From positions 1 to 64,000 of the forward strand of contig JBLLNP010000013.1 of assembly GCA_048058975.1 (NCBI GenBank): DNA of 64,000 bases. The letters run 5' to 3'. This document shows, piece after piece, positions 54,894 through 62,623 of the stretch (positions are counted from its first letter, which is position 1; each line of letters opens with the position of its first letter). Below the pieces are notes generated by a model that ran no database searches, was not told where the DNA came from, and saw only the letters and a list, made by a program, of their open reading frames with translations. The position numbers were made by a program, and so were the translations under genes. The DNA is from RHLJ01 sp048058975. Lineage in GTDB: Bacteria > Bacteroidota > Rhodothermia > Balneolales > Balneolaceae.

Positions 54894-55346
54894 ATCTGGA
54901 TAGACAATAGGGCGAAGCTCTGCAAACCAGTCCATGAGTAATTCGCGTTGTTCCCAGGTAAGGCGGGCTTCTGAATGTCCCCAGGTATAGGAGGGAAGAG
55001 GCATTTCTTCGGTTTCGGTGTATTCAACACCTTCTTCCAGTTTATGATCAGCCCGGCGCGGACTATAATTTCCGAACGCAGAAAAATTCAGTTCATCCCG
55101 ACCTTCATCAATGTGGTCTTTTACCCACCAGGCTAATGGCTGAGTGTAGGTGTACCAGGGATATTTGGTCTCATACGAATGACAATCATAGCAAGCAACT
55201 TTCAGGATTTGCGCAACTTCCTCGGAAGGAGGGTACATAGCCATAAAATCCTTTGAGGCATCGTACTCAGGATTGGTTTTATCAATCTGGAAAAATTGAA
55301 GAATGAGGAGTACAGCAGCTAGTCCGAGAAGTATTTTTTTGATCAT
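54870..55346 (-). CDS. Haem-binding domain protein (DUF, c-type CxxCH)
   Basis: The 158-residue protein has an N-terminal membrane helix (about 3-20) and a haem-binding motif CYDCHSYET (CxxCH, about residue 51). It also has WYTYTQPLAWWVKDHIDEGR and a C-terminal EARLTWEQRELLMDW. This fits the haem-binding domain family in which one haem c is attached. It is anchored in the inner membrane with its haem in the periplasm. It follows gcdH by 44 nt but an electron-transfer link to that enzyme is not shown. Confidence 0.82.
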   Translation of the reverse strand: MIKKILLGLAAVLLILQFFQIDKTNPEYDASKDFMAMYPPSEEVAQILKVACYDCHSYETKYPWYTYTQPLAWWVKDHIDEGRDELNFSAFGNYSPRRADHKLEEGVEYTETEEMPLPSYTWGHSEARLTWEQRELLMDWFAELRPIVYPDSLKNSDS

Positions 55347-55390
55347 GATTACACCATTAGCTTTTTTTGAATTTCAGGGTTTCAAATCAA

Positions 55391-56599
55391 TTAATCATTT
55401 CCCCTAGGAGTAAAAGATTGTATCCCGGTAATCTCTCTTCCAAGAATCAATCCATGAATATCATAAGTACCTTCATAGGTATTTACTGATTCCAGATTCA
55501 TCATGTGGTGGATAATCCGGTAGTCTCCGGTAATTCCATTTCCGCCGTGCATATCTCGGGCAATTCTGGAAATTTCCAGTGCTTTGCCACAGTTGTTACG
55601 TTTGGCAAGTGAGGTCATGGAGGGGTGGTCACGACCTGTATCTTTAAGTTGTCCAAGTCTCAAAGCCAGCATCTGCATGGCTGTAATATCGGTCAACATA
55701 TTGGCAAGCTTGGTTTGTATAAGCTGATTTGCAGCCAGAGGCTTTCCAAATTGCTTTCTATCCAATACATACTGTCGGGCTTTTTGGTAGCAAAACTCAG
55801 CCGCTCCAATGGTTCCCCAGGCGATACCGTAGCGGGCACTGTTCAGGCACATAAATGGTCCTTTGAGTCCACGGATATCCGGGAATACATTTTCATCCGG
55901 TACAAACACATCATCAAAAACGAGTTCACCTGTTTCGGAAGCCCGTAAACTCATTTTGTATTTAGTATGAGGTGCTGAAAAGCCTTTCATTCCTTTTTCG
56001 AGCAGGAAGCCACGGATCACTCCTTCATCATCTTTATGCTCTTTCGCTTTGGCCCAAACTACTGCAACATCAGAAATAGGGGAGTTAGTAATCCACATTT
56101 TGGCACCGTTCATTTTCCATCCGCCATCCACTTTAACAGCCGTGGTTACCATCGAGCCGGGATCAGAACCGTGATCAGGTTCCGTCAAACCAAAACAGCC
56201 AATAATTTCCCCTGAAGCGAGTCTTGGAATGAAACGGTGCTTCTGTTCTTCAGTTCCAAAAATGGAAATGGGGTACATCACCAGCGATGACTGCACACTC
56301 ATAAAAGATCGATAGCCCGAATCCACGCGTTCTACTTCACGGGCAACTAATCCATAGGCGGTATTGCTGGCTCCGGCGCCACCATATTCCTCGGGTATAT
56401 TAATACCAAGTAAGCCCATTTCGCCCATTTCCCTGGCGATGTCCTGATCAAAATATTCTTCGGTATTTCCTTTTAAAGCGCGGGGCTCAAGATTAGCCTG
56501 AGCGTAATCCCGGGCGGTTTCCATGATCAAACGATCTTCTTCATTCAGTTCAGATTCAAAAAGAAGGGCGTCATCAATATTAAACAGGTTTTTGGACAT
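55391..56599 (-). CDS. gcdH: Acyl-CoA dehydrogenase, glutaryl-CoA dehydrogenase-like
   Basis: The 402-residue protein has the acyl-CoA dehydrogenase plan with the FAD-binding region CFGLTEPDHGSDPGSM, the substrate-side RSFMSVQSSLVMYPI and the C-terminal NLESVNTYEGTYDIH with the base glutamate (ESVNTYEGT). Its overall pattern, including SARYGIAWG, matches glutaryl-CoA dehydrogenase, which oxidises and decarboxylates glutaryl-CoA to crotonyl-CoA and passes electrons to ETF. It lies downstream of another acyl-CoA dehydrogenase and of the FixABCX-type genes, which take up such electrons. Confidence 0.9.
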   Translation of the reverse strand: MSKNLFNIDDALLFESELNEEDRLIMETARDYAQANLEPRALKGNTEEYFDQDIAREMGEMGLLGINIPEEYGGAGASNTAYGLVAREVERVDSGYRSFMSVQSSLVMYPISIFGTEEQKHRFIPRLASGEIIGCFGLTEPDHGSDPGSMVTTAVKVDGGWKMNGAKMWITNSPISDVAVVWAKAKEHKDDEGVIRGFLLEKGMKGFSAPHTKYKMSLRASETGELVFDDVFVPDENVFPDIRGLKGPFMCLNSARYGIAWGTIGAAEFCYQKARQYVLDRKQFGKPLAANQLIQTKLANMLTDITAMQMLALRLGQLKDTGRDHPSMTSLAKRNNCGKALEISRIARDMHGGNGITGDYRIIHHMMNLESVNTYEGTYDIHGLILGREITGIQSFTPRGND

Positions 56600-56640
56600 C
56601 TAATTTAACTTTTAACTGATTTTTTAGAATGGTAAGGAAT

Positions 56641-56714
56641 CCTATTTCTAATATAAATAGGATAATTATGGATTGTGAATTTTGAATTAATTTGATCAAT
56701 CCAAAATTCACAAT
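56641..56714. repeat. Palindromic elements between the two acyl-CoA dehydrogenase genes
   Basis: Two inverted repeats lie in the 128-nt gap: CCTATTT / AAATAGG (56641-56661), and ATTGTGAATTTTG (56672-56684) with its exact complement CAAAATTCACAAT (56702-56714). No gene is inside. Confidence 0.55.
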
Positions 56715-56727
56715 TTATCATGTAGAA

Positions 56728-57900
56728 TTATAAAATAGTTTTCTTCAACTCCCGCGCAATAATCAATCGCTGTACTTCAGAAGTGCCTTCACCAATGGTC
56801 ATAAGCTTGGAATCCCTGAGGAATCGCTCTACATGATATTCTTTTGTGTAGCCATATCCACCGTGAATTTGTACTGCGTCCAAAGAAGCCCGAACAGATA
56901 ATTCAGATGCGAAAAGTTTAGCCATGGAAGCTTCAGTTGTATATGGTTTCCCCTGGTCTTTCAATAAAGCGGCTCTCCATACTAACAATCGGGCGGCTTC
57001 AATTTCTGTAGCCATATCTACCAGCTTGCCTTCCATGTATTGGAAATTTCCGATAGCTGTTCCAAATTGTTTGCGTTCCATTGCGTACTTCAGTGATTCT
57101 TCAAGAGCACCTCTTGCAATTCCGACTGAAAGAGCAGCTATTCCAACCCGTCCACCATCCAAAACTTTCATGGTATCGATAAAGCCCATGCCTTCTTCAC
57201 CGAGTAGGTTCTCAGCAGGGACGCTCACATTTTCAAAAACTACTTCGGTGGTGTCAGATGAATTCATTCCCAACTTGTGCATTCCGGGCCCAGGCTTTAC
57301 GCCTTCCCAATCACCTTCTACTATAAAAGCACTTATTCCTTTGGTACCTTTTTCAGAATCTGTTTTTGCAAGCACCACATACACATCGCCAACAGAACCC
57401 TGAGTAATAAAAATCTTTGAACCGTTTAAAACCCAATGATCACCTTGCTTAACTGTTGTAGTCTTCATACCGGAAGCATCACTTCCTGACCCGGGTTCTG
57501 TTAAACACCAGGCTCCAAGCTTTTCTCCGGAGCAAAGTTTGGGCATGTATTTCAATTTCTGCTCGTGGTTCCCGGCGATTGCAATATGCCCGGTTCCCAG
57601 AGAAGTGTGTGAAGCAACCGTTAAAGCAAGAGAGGCGTCCCAACGGGCTATTTCCTCAATCGCGAGACAGAAACTCAGGGTGTCAAAACCAGCCCCGCCG
57701 TATTGTTCAGGATGATAAATTCCCAGCATACCCATTTCACCGAGCTGTTTAACAATCGCCATAGGGAATTTCTTGCTGTTATCACGCTCGATTACAGTAG
57801 GGGCTACATGCCTCTCTACAAAATCTTTAATACTGTCGCGGATCATTTTTTGATCGTCATTCAGATCAAAAGAAAGTCCTGATTCTAACATTGTTTCCAT
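56728..57900 (-). CDS. Acyl-CoA dehydrogenase (short/medium-chain type)
   Basis: The 390-residue protein has the acyl-CoA dehydrogenase signatures: IEEIARWDASLALTVASH, AWCLTEPGSGSDASGM, GSKIFITQGSVGDVYVV, and the C-terminal IHGGYGYTKEYHVERFLRD followed by IGEGTSEVQRLIIAREL. The EGTSEVQ glutamate region fits short-chain or isovaleryl-type enzymes. It oxidises acyl-CoA to enoyl-CoA using FAD and hands electrons to ETF. It lies between the fixX-like ferredoxin gene (21-nt gap) and gcdH. The start could also be the third-codon methionine pair (METMLESG). Confidence 0.92.
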   Translation of the reverse strand: METMLESGLSFDLNDDQKMIRDSIKDFVERHVAPTVIERDNSKKFPMAIVKQLGEMGMLGIYHPEQYGGAGFDTLSFCLAIEEIARWDASLALTVASHTSLGTGHIAIAGNHEQKLKYMPKLCSGEKLGAWCLTEPGSGSDASGMKTTTVKQGDHWVLNGSKIFITQGSVGDVYVVLAKTDSEKGTKGISAFIVEGDWEGVKPGPGMHKLGMNSSDTTEVVFENVSVPAENLLGEEGMGFIDTMKVLDGGRVGIAALSVGIARGALEESLKYAMERKQFGTAIGNFQYMEGKLVDMATEIEAARLLVWRAALLKDQGKPYTTEASMAKLFASELSVRASLDAVQIHGGYGYTKEYHVERFLRDSKLMTIGEGTSEVQRLIIARELKKTIL

Positions 57901-57921
57901 CGTTTGATTTTTAATTGGGAT

Positions 57922-58224
57922 TTACCCAAAATTCCAGTTTACTCCACGGCCAATTTCAGGGTCGGGATAGTTCCAATCCACAGCTCCTTGGTCACAGGCA
58001 TACATACAGGTTCCGCACTCGATACAATCTTCAACCTGGAAATGAACCTTATTGTTCTCATCCATAGTGTAACAGTTTGCCGGGCAAACCCATGTGGTAC
58101 ATTTGTGAGGACACCCGGAGTTACAGATGTCGGTATCAACGATGATGTGAGGTTTAATTTCTGATTTAGCCTGATTTCGATAGCTAACCAGACCAAGTCG
58201 TTCTGTAAGTTTTAAGAGCTTCAT
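57922..58224 (-). CDS. fixX: FixX-like ferredoxin
   Basis: The 100-residue protein has the ferredoxin cysteine clusters CNSGCPHKCTTWVCPANC and EDCIECGTCMYACDQGAV, then WNYPDPEIGRGVNWNFG, which is typical of the FixX/ETF-QO ferredoxin subunit. It carries Fe-S clusters and passes electrons with the FAD protein FixC to quinone or to ferredoxin. It lies next to FixC, separated only by the four-helix-bundle cassette. Confidence 0.9.
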   Translation of the reverse strand: MKLLKLTERLGLVSYRNQAKSEIKPHIIVDTDICNSGCPHKCTTWVCPANCYTMDENNKVHFQVEDCIECGTCMYACDQGAVDWNYPDPEIGRGVNWNFG

Positions 58225-58228
58225 GAGA

Positions 58229-58649
58229 GTGAAAAGTAAAAGGTGAAAAATGAAAGGTTCATTTCATCATTGTTGAAAGCATCGCAAAAACCTGATTAGA
58301 AACATCAGTCAGGTGTCCAATATCACTTTCCTTTAAATAGTTAAGTTTAAGAGCGATTTCAATCTGTGTATCAACTTCTACAAGGGACGAACGAGCGATT
58401 TGAAGAAATCTTTTCCGCTCTGTGTCAGATGAACGAGCCGAGCCTTCAGCAATATTTGAAGGTATAGAAACAGAGGCTCTTCTTAATTGACTCACTAGCC
58501 CAAAGTTTTCTGAAGCAGGAAACTTTTCAGTAAGACTATAAACTTCACTAACCAGATCAATACTGGAGTTGTAAACATTGAGCTTTTTGTGATTCAGTTT
58601 AATCATCTTATTACCTCTTACTTTTTAGTTTTGACCTTTCCCCTTTCAC
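58229..58649. mobile_element. Four-helix-bundle cassette inside the fixC-fixX junction
   Basis: Left flank 58229-58258 (GTGAAAAGTAAAAGGTGAAA and AATGAAAGG) and right flank 58612-58649 (reverse complement GTGAAAGGGGAAAGGTCAAA, then ACTAAAAAGTAAGAGG) are imperfect inverted repeats made of purine-rich GTGAAAAGT units. They enclose one gene. The right flank begins directly after the fixC stop codon (58650-58652). The repeat units differ from those of the cassette at 19735-20167, but the design is the same. Confidence 0.5.
58259..58606 (-). CDS. Four-helix-bundle protein (S23/IVP/Avd-like family)
   Basis: The 115-residue protein has the same signature as the copy at 19774-20130: LTEKFPASENFGLVSQLRRA, SVSIPSNIAEGSAR and a QIARSSLVEVDTQIEIALKL helix. 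It is related to rRNA intervening-sequence proteins and shares the fold of Avd. The role is unknown. It interrupts the FixC-FixX gene pair, and its flanks are inverted repeats, so it is probably an insertion rather than part of the electron-transfer system. Confidence 0.85.
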   Translation of the reverse strand: MIKLNHKKLNVYNSSIDLVSEVYSLTEKFPASENFGLVSQLRRASVSIPSNIAEGSARSSDTERKRFLQIARSSLVEVDTQIEIALKLNYLKESDIGHLTDVSNQVFAMLSTMMK

Positions 58650-59975
58650 TTACAAAGATTTCCTCGCTTTAAATCCTAATTGCAGAAGTTCCCAGATTGA
58701 TGAATGTCGCTTGATTGCTCCTAACAGCATTTTTTCAGATTTAGGAGTTGGTTCATTTTTAATAGTGAAAAACTGTCTCCCGAAATCACATACCAGATTA
58801 GGTACTTTATTTTGCATAGTATCCGTATGGAGTAAATGAACCGCATCCTGAAAGTTATTAATGTCTTTCATCACATAGCTATCATTCAATGCTTGTCGGT
58901 ACTCTTTTAAAGTAGCCGAGCTGAAATCATTTTTTGCTTTTGCTTTAACAATGGTCTCAGCAGCAAGAATTCCTGATCGCATGGCATAGTCCATTCCCTG
59001 GATGGCTTTTCCGGCATTCATCAGTAAGTTAGCGGCTTCGCCGGCTATCAAAATTCCATCTTTATATAGCTCTTTGGGCATGGCTCTGGAATCTCCTGAA
59101 GAGACTACATGAGCAGAATATTCTACAATCTCGCCGCCTTTTATGGCATCGGCGATGGTGGGGTGAGTTTTAAAATGATTAAGTAAGTCGTGCGGACTTC
59201 TTTTCTTTTCCCGCATGTCTTTGATTCCAACTACAAGACCAAGTGAGATGGTATCACGATTGGTATAAAGGAAGCCACCACCTTCAACTCCATCGGTTGC
59301 CCAACCGACAAATTCGTTGCTCATTCCGCTCAATCCATTCAATTGAAAACGATCTTCGAGTACCTTCTGGTCAAAGCGGATAATTTCCTTGATTCCGGTT
59401 AGCATGTGATCGGCAGGAACGTATGTATCCTGTAACCCAACCTGTCGTGTGAGCAGGTTGTTTACTCCTTCGGCGATGATTACAGAATCAGCATGAAATT
59501 CATCTTCTCCGGTTTTGATTCCAACTGCTTTACCATTTTCCATCAACACTTCATCCACTTTGATATTAGTGGCGATGAAAGAATCCATGGCGTAATCGCT
59601 GGCGTCAATAGCTTCCTGAAGCTTACCTGAAAGCCAGTTATCAAACTTTGAACGGAGTACTACAACTCCGGAATAAGGAGTTTCGTTGAAATGCTTTGAT
59701 TTGAAGTCGAGAGAAAATGTGGATTGCTCATCCATAAAGGTAAGCCGGCGATGGTTGATGAACCGTTCCCAGCCGCCATCTTCTTCCTCCCAGTAGTTAG
59801 GAACGAGTTTAGCAAGATCGCTTCCCCATAAAACACCACCGGATACATTTTTTGCTCCTGCAAACTCACCACGTTCGATGAGAAGGAACTTCATGTTGTT
59901 TTTGGCAAGTGTCATTGCTGCGGCTAAACCGGCTACTCCGCCACCAATGACAATACAATCAAATTTGTCTTCCAT
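58650..59975 (-). CDS. fixC: FixC-like FAD oxidoreductase (ETF-quinone oxidoreductase family)
   Basis: The 441-residue protein starts at the ATG at 59975 with MEDKFDCIVIGGGVAGLAAA, an FAD dinucleotide motif. Further features are LLIERGEFAGAKNVSGGVLW, the FAD-contact region ILIAGEAANLLMNAGKAIQG and the FixC-type C-terminus. It passes electrons from ETF to quinone with FixX. The open frame extends to 60023, but the 16 extra residues are encoded by a palindromic repeat at 59985-60056, so the later start is preferred. Confidence 0.9.
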   Translation of the reverse strand: MEDKFDCIVIGGGVAGLAAAMTLAKNNMKFLLIERGEFAGAKNVSGGVLWGSDLAKLVPNYWEEEDGGWERFINHRRLTFMDEQSTFSLDFKSKHFNETPYSGVVVLRSKFDNWLSGKLQEAIDASDYAMDSFIATNIKVDEVLMENGKAVGIKTGEDEFHADSVIIAEGVNNLLTRQVGLQDTYVPADHMLTGIKEIIRFDQKVLEDRFQLNGLSGMSNEFVGWATDGVEGGGFLYTNRDTISLGLVVGIKDMREKKRSPHDLLNHFKTHPTIADAIKGGEIVEYSAHVVSSGDSRAMPKELYKDGILIAGEAANLLMNAGKAIQGMDYAMRSGILAAETIVKAKAKNDFSSATLKEYRQALNDSYVMKDINNFQDAVHLLHTDTMQNKVPNLVCDFGRQFFTIKNEPTPKSEKMLLGAIKRHSSIWELLQLGFKARKSL

Positions 59976-59984
59976 TTTTAACCT

Positions 59985-60056
59985 GTCGTTGCGAGGGATG
60001 AGCAGATGCGAAGACCACGGCAATCTTCATGAGATCGCTTCGTTCCTCGCGATGAC
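59985..60056. repeat. GC-rich palindromic repeat between fixC and etfA
   Basis: The 72-bp element starts GTCGTTGCGAGG and ends CCTCGCGATGAC, imperfect reverse complements (2 mismatches). It contains the AGACCACGGCAATC / GAGATCGCTTCG pattern of the widespread GTCATTGCGAGG-type repeats. It fills the gap from the fixC start almost to the etfA stop at 60062. Confidence 0.7.
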
Positions 60057-60061
60057 CAACC

Positions 60062-61036
60062 CTATCCTTTAATTTTCTTCAATTCCTCAATAAAAGGAGG
60101 CAGTACTTTGTATAAATCTCCAACAATCCCATAATCAGCGACTTCAAAAATTGGGGCGTCGGCATCTTTATTGATGGCAACAATTACTTTACTATTTGCC
60201 ATACCAGCAACGTGTTGAATAGCCCCTGAAATACCAACAGCGATGTAAAGCTGTGGTGAAACTACTTTTCCGGTTTGCCCGATTTGAAGGCTTGGGTCAT
60301 AAACTCCTGCTTCTGTGAGTGCTCTTGAAGCTCCGATTCCGGCATTTAACACCGAAGCTAATTCAGAAATCAGATTTTTAGCCTCTTCATCTTTAACACC
60401 TCGACCTGCAGCTACAATGGTTTCTGCTTCGTTAAGATCGATTGTATCTCCGGTTGCAGAGATAATTTCACGAAGCTTTGCTTTCAAATCTTCTTCACTC
60501 ATCGAAAAATCAACAGCCACGACTTCTGCAGATGTTGGAGATTCAACCAATTCATAAGATCCGGAACGCACAGAAACAAGAATGGGACTTCCTGAGACTT
60601 CAACATTGCCAACTACTTTGGCTGCCATAACCGGTCGCTTTGCAGTAACTCCATTTGAAGTTACATCAAAAGAAGAAACATCAGCTACAACACCTGCTTT
60701 TTGATTTGCCGCGAGTGCCCCTAGTACATCCTTAGTTCCTTCGGTAGATGCGAACGCAACCACTTTTGGTTGAGCAGTTTCCATCACTTTTGAAAGTGCG
60801 GAAAGAAGGGGTGTATTTCTGTGCTGATCGAAGATAGGGGCTTCAACAGTGTAAATTTTGGAAGCACCATATTTCTGAACTCCATCAATAAAAGAAGAAG
60901 CGGTCTTATCTATGATTACAGCCTCACAAGTCATTCCATTTGCATCAGCAATTGCTTTGCTTCGGGTTAAAACTTCTAAAGAGGATCGCTTAATTTTGCC
61001 ATCAGCAATGGCGATATAAGTAAGTATTGAACTCAT
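60062..61036 (-). CDS. etfA: Electron transfer flavoprotein alpha subunit (EtfA/FixB)
   Basis: The 324-residue protein has the ETF alpha fold. The C-terminal FAD domain shows VAAGRGVKDEEAKNLI, ASRALTEAG, IGQTGKVVSPQLYIAVGISG, AIQHVAGMANSKVIVAINKD and PIFEVADYGIVGDLY. It accepts electrons from acyl-CoA dehydrogenases as a heterodimer with EtfB and passes them to FixCX. It lies between etfB and fixC, with palindromic elements in both junctions. Confidence 0.95.
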   Translation of the reverse strand: MSSILTYIAIADGKIKRSSLEVLTRSKAIADANGMTCEAVIIDKTASSFIDGVQKYGASKIYTVEAPIFDQHRNTPLLSALSKVMETAQPKVVAFASTEGTKDVLGALAANQKAGVVADVSSFDVTSNGVTAKRPVMAAKVVGNVEVSGSPILVSVRSGSYELVESPTSAEVVAVDFSMSEEDLKAKLREIISATGDTIDLNEAETIVAAGRGVKDEEAKNLISELASVLNAGIGASRALTEAGVYDPSLQIGQTGKVVSPQLYIAVGISGAIQHVAGMANSKVIVAINKDADAPIFEVADYGIVGDLYKVLPPFIEELKKIKG

Positions 61037-61054
61037 TGGAAATATTAAATTCTG

Positions 61055-61115
61055 AATTTTAAATGCTAAATGTGAATAGTTCTGTATTTAACATTTAGCA
61101 TTATACATTAAAATT
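61055..61115. repeat. Palindromic element at the etfB stop / etfA start junction
   Basis: AATTTTAAATGCTAAATGT (61055-61073) pairs with ACATTTAGCAT (61091-61101) and TAAAATT (61109-61115). The right end reaches the first bases of the etfB stop codon (61114-61116). No gene is inside. It may act as a hairpin between the two mRNA segments. Confidence 0.6.
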
Positions 61116-61884
61116 ATATAGCGTTTGCTTCGGTATCTAATAATTGTGCTACTTCGCGGGCGATTTCATCCGCTTCGCCTTCAAATTTCTTACCTGCTTG
61201 CCGTGCAGGTTTATGCTCATAGGAGGTAACTTTTGATGCGGGCTTTAACTCATCCTCAGTCAGACCTAAAGAAGAAAGTTCAACCGAATCAATGGGCTTT
61301 CGCTTAGAAGCCATAATCCCTTTTAAATTTGGAATTCGGGGCTCATTCATATCATTAGAACAGGTAACTGCACAAGGGGTTGGCAGTTCTATCATTTCCT
61401 GACCCGAATCGCCTTGTCGTTTTACAATCAGATTTCCTCCTTCGATCTCCAAGCCAACCGCATTGGTGGCGTAAGGTAATTCCAGTGTTGCTGCAACCAT
61501 GCTTCCCGTTAATCCTGAGTCGGTATCCTGAGACTGTTTTCCTAATGAAAGGATATTGTATTCTTTGTCTCTAAAGAAAGCTGAAAGAATGGAAGCGTAA
61601 CTACCCGAATCGAAGCCTTCATCACCGGAAGTGACAATATGTGTTCCTTTATCAGCTCCCATAGCCAGGGCTTTACGGATGGTTTCGGCTGCTTTGGCCG
61701 GACCTATGCAAACTACTTCCACTTCGCCGCCATGTTTTTCTGTGAGTACCAGGGCTTCTTCAACAGCGGAGGCGTCGTAAGCATTGAGCACCATCCGGTC
61801 TGCATCCATTATCAATTCCCCGTCTTTAATTTGAAATGGTGCAGCTACATCAGGCACCATTTTTATGCAAACATAAAATTTCAT
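61114..61884 (-). CDS. etfB: Electron transfer flavoprotein beta subunit (EtfB/FixA)
   Basis: The 256-residue protein starts MKFYVCIKMVPDV and has the ETF beta features: MDADRMVLNAYDASAVEEAL, a VVCIGPAKAAETIRKALAMG loop, GKQSQDTDSGLTGSM and a C-terminal EPRIPNLKGIMASKRKPID. It pairs with EtfA and carries AMP or a second FAD. It is the first gene of the minus-strand cluster that runs to fixX, so it is probably transcribed first. Confidence 0.95.
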   Translation of the reverse strand: MKFYVCIKMVPDVAAPFQIKDGELIMDADRMVLNAYDASAVEEALVLTEKHGGEVEVVCIGPAKAAETIRKALAMGADKGTHIVTSGDEGFDSGSYASILSAFFRDKEYNILSLGKQSQDTDSGLTGSMVAATLELPYATNAVGLEIEGGNLIVKRQGDSGQEMIELPTPCAVTCSNDMNEPRIPNLKGIMASKRKPIDSVELSSLGLTEDELKPASKVTSYEHKPARQAGKKFEGEADEIAREVAQLLDTEANAI

Positions 61885-62004
61885 TCGTTGGGTATTTTCG
61901 TCTTGATGTTAGTTCTCGTGGAACCGCTTTTCTGAAGTAAATAATATACTAAAATGCATCCGTAATATTCAGGTGAAAGGTAGAATTTAATTAGGAATTT
62001 TGTT

Positions 62005-62544
62005 CTAGTATTGAGCTATACTTTCAGCTTCTCTAAATTTTACATAGAATTCTGGCGAATAAATTATCTGACAGTCATCATAATTTTTGCTTTCGCATAT
62101 CATGTAAGTAAATCGATATAGGCCCGTTATTTCGATTCCTAAAGATTCCATTCTCTCTGTTGGGAAACTAAAAGCAACCGTAGCTCCCCATTCTATTGGG
62201 CGATAAGTAACAGATTGGATATATATAGCACGAGGTGAGGTGTCAACTTTGGTCCAAGTTTGCCCGTTCCATTTTTGAAGACGAGTGGGCGGGCCTCCAT
62301 TTGGGGAAAACGAATAAGCCTCCGAAAATGAATTAATAAATACTCCTGATATTTTGTCGTCTGCGAAATATGTCTTTTGAAGAGGCTCAAGCTCAATAAG
62401 CTGAGGAAGTCCAAGTGGTGGTGCTATGGATTGACTAAATCCCTGGGCTTCATTTGACCACTCCCCGACGTACTCAATGTATTTACAACTTAATGAGAGA
62501 TTTAAGAGGAAAAAAAAGAGCAAAATTTTTGAAAGGAGATACAT
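62005..62544 (-). CDS. Lipoprotein of unknown function
   Basis: The 179-residue protein has a lipobox (NLSLSCKYIE) and a predominantly beta sequence (LELEPLQKTYFADDKISGVF, FSPNGGPPTRLQKWNGQTW) with no recognised family. A C-terminal stretch (TGLYRFTYMICESKNYDDC) has a possible disulfide. It may be an outer-membrane lipoprotein. It lies 79 nt downstream of the PorD gene on the same strand, and a functional link is not shown. Confidence 0.6.
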   Translation of the reverse strand: MYLLSKILLFFFLLNLSLSCKYIEYVGEWSNEAQGFSQSIAPPLGLPQLIELEPLQKTYFADDKISGVFINSFSEAYSFSPNGGPPTRLQKWNGQTWTKVDTSPRAIYIQSVTYRPIEWGATVAFSFPTERMESLGIEITGLYRFTYMICESKNYDDCQIIYSPEFYVKFREAESIAQY

Positions 62545-62623
62545 GAAGGTTTAGATTTCGGGTTCCTTCAAGAAATGAAAAATTAATTAAGAAAGGATCA
62601 CATAAGAATGCGAGTTGGAGAAT

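Noticed and set aside
59976..60023. Longer N-terminus for FixC
   Set aside because: The 16 extra residues are encoded by a palindromic repeat. The ATG at 59975 begins the FAD-binding motif.
61885..62004. A small gene or RNA between etfB and the lipoprotein gene
   Set aside because: The 120-nt gap shows no reading frame of substance, no hairpin with a T-run and no clear promoter.
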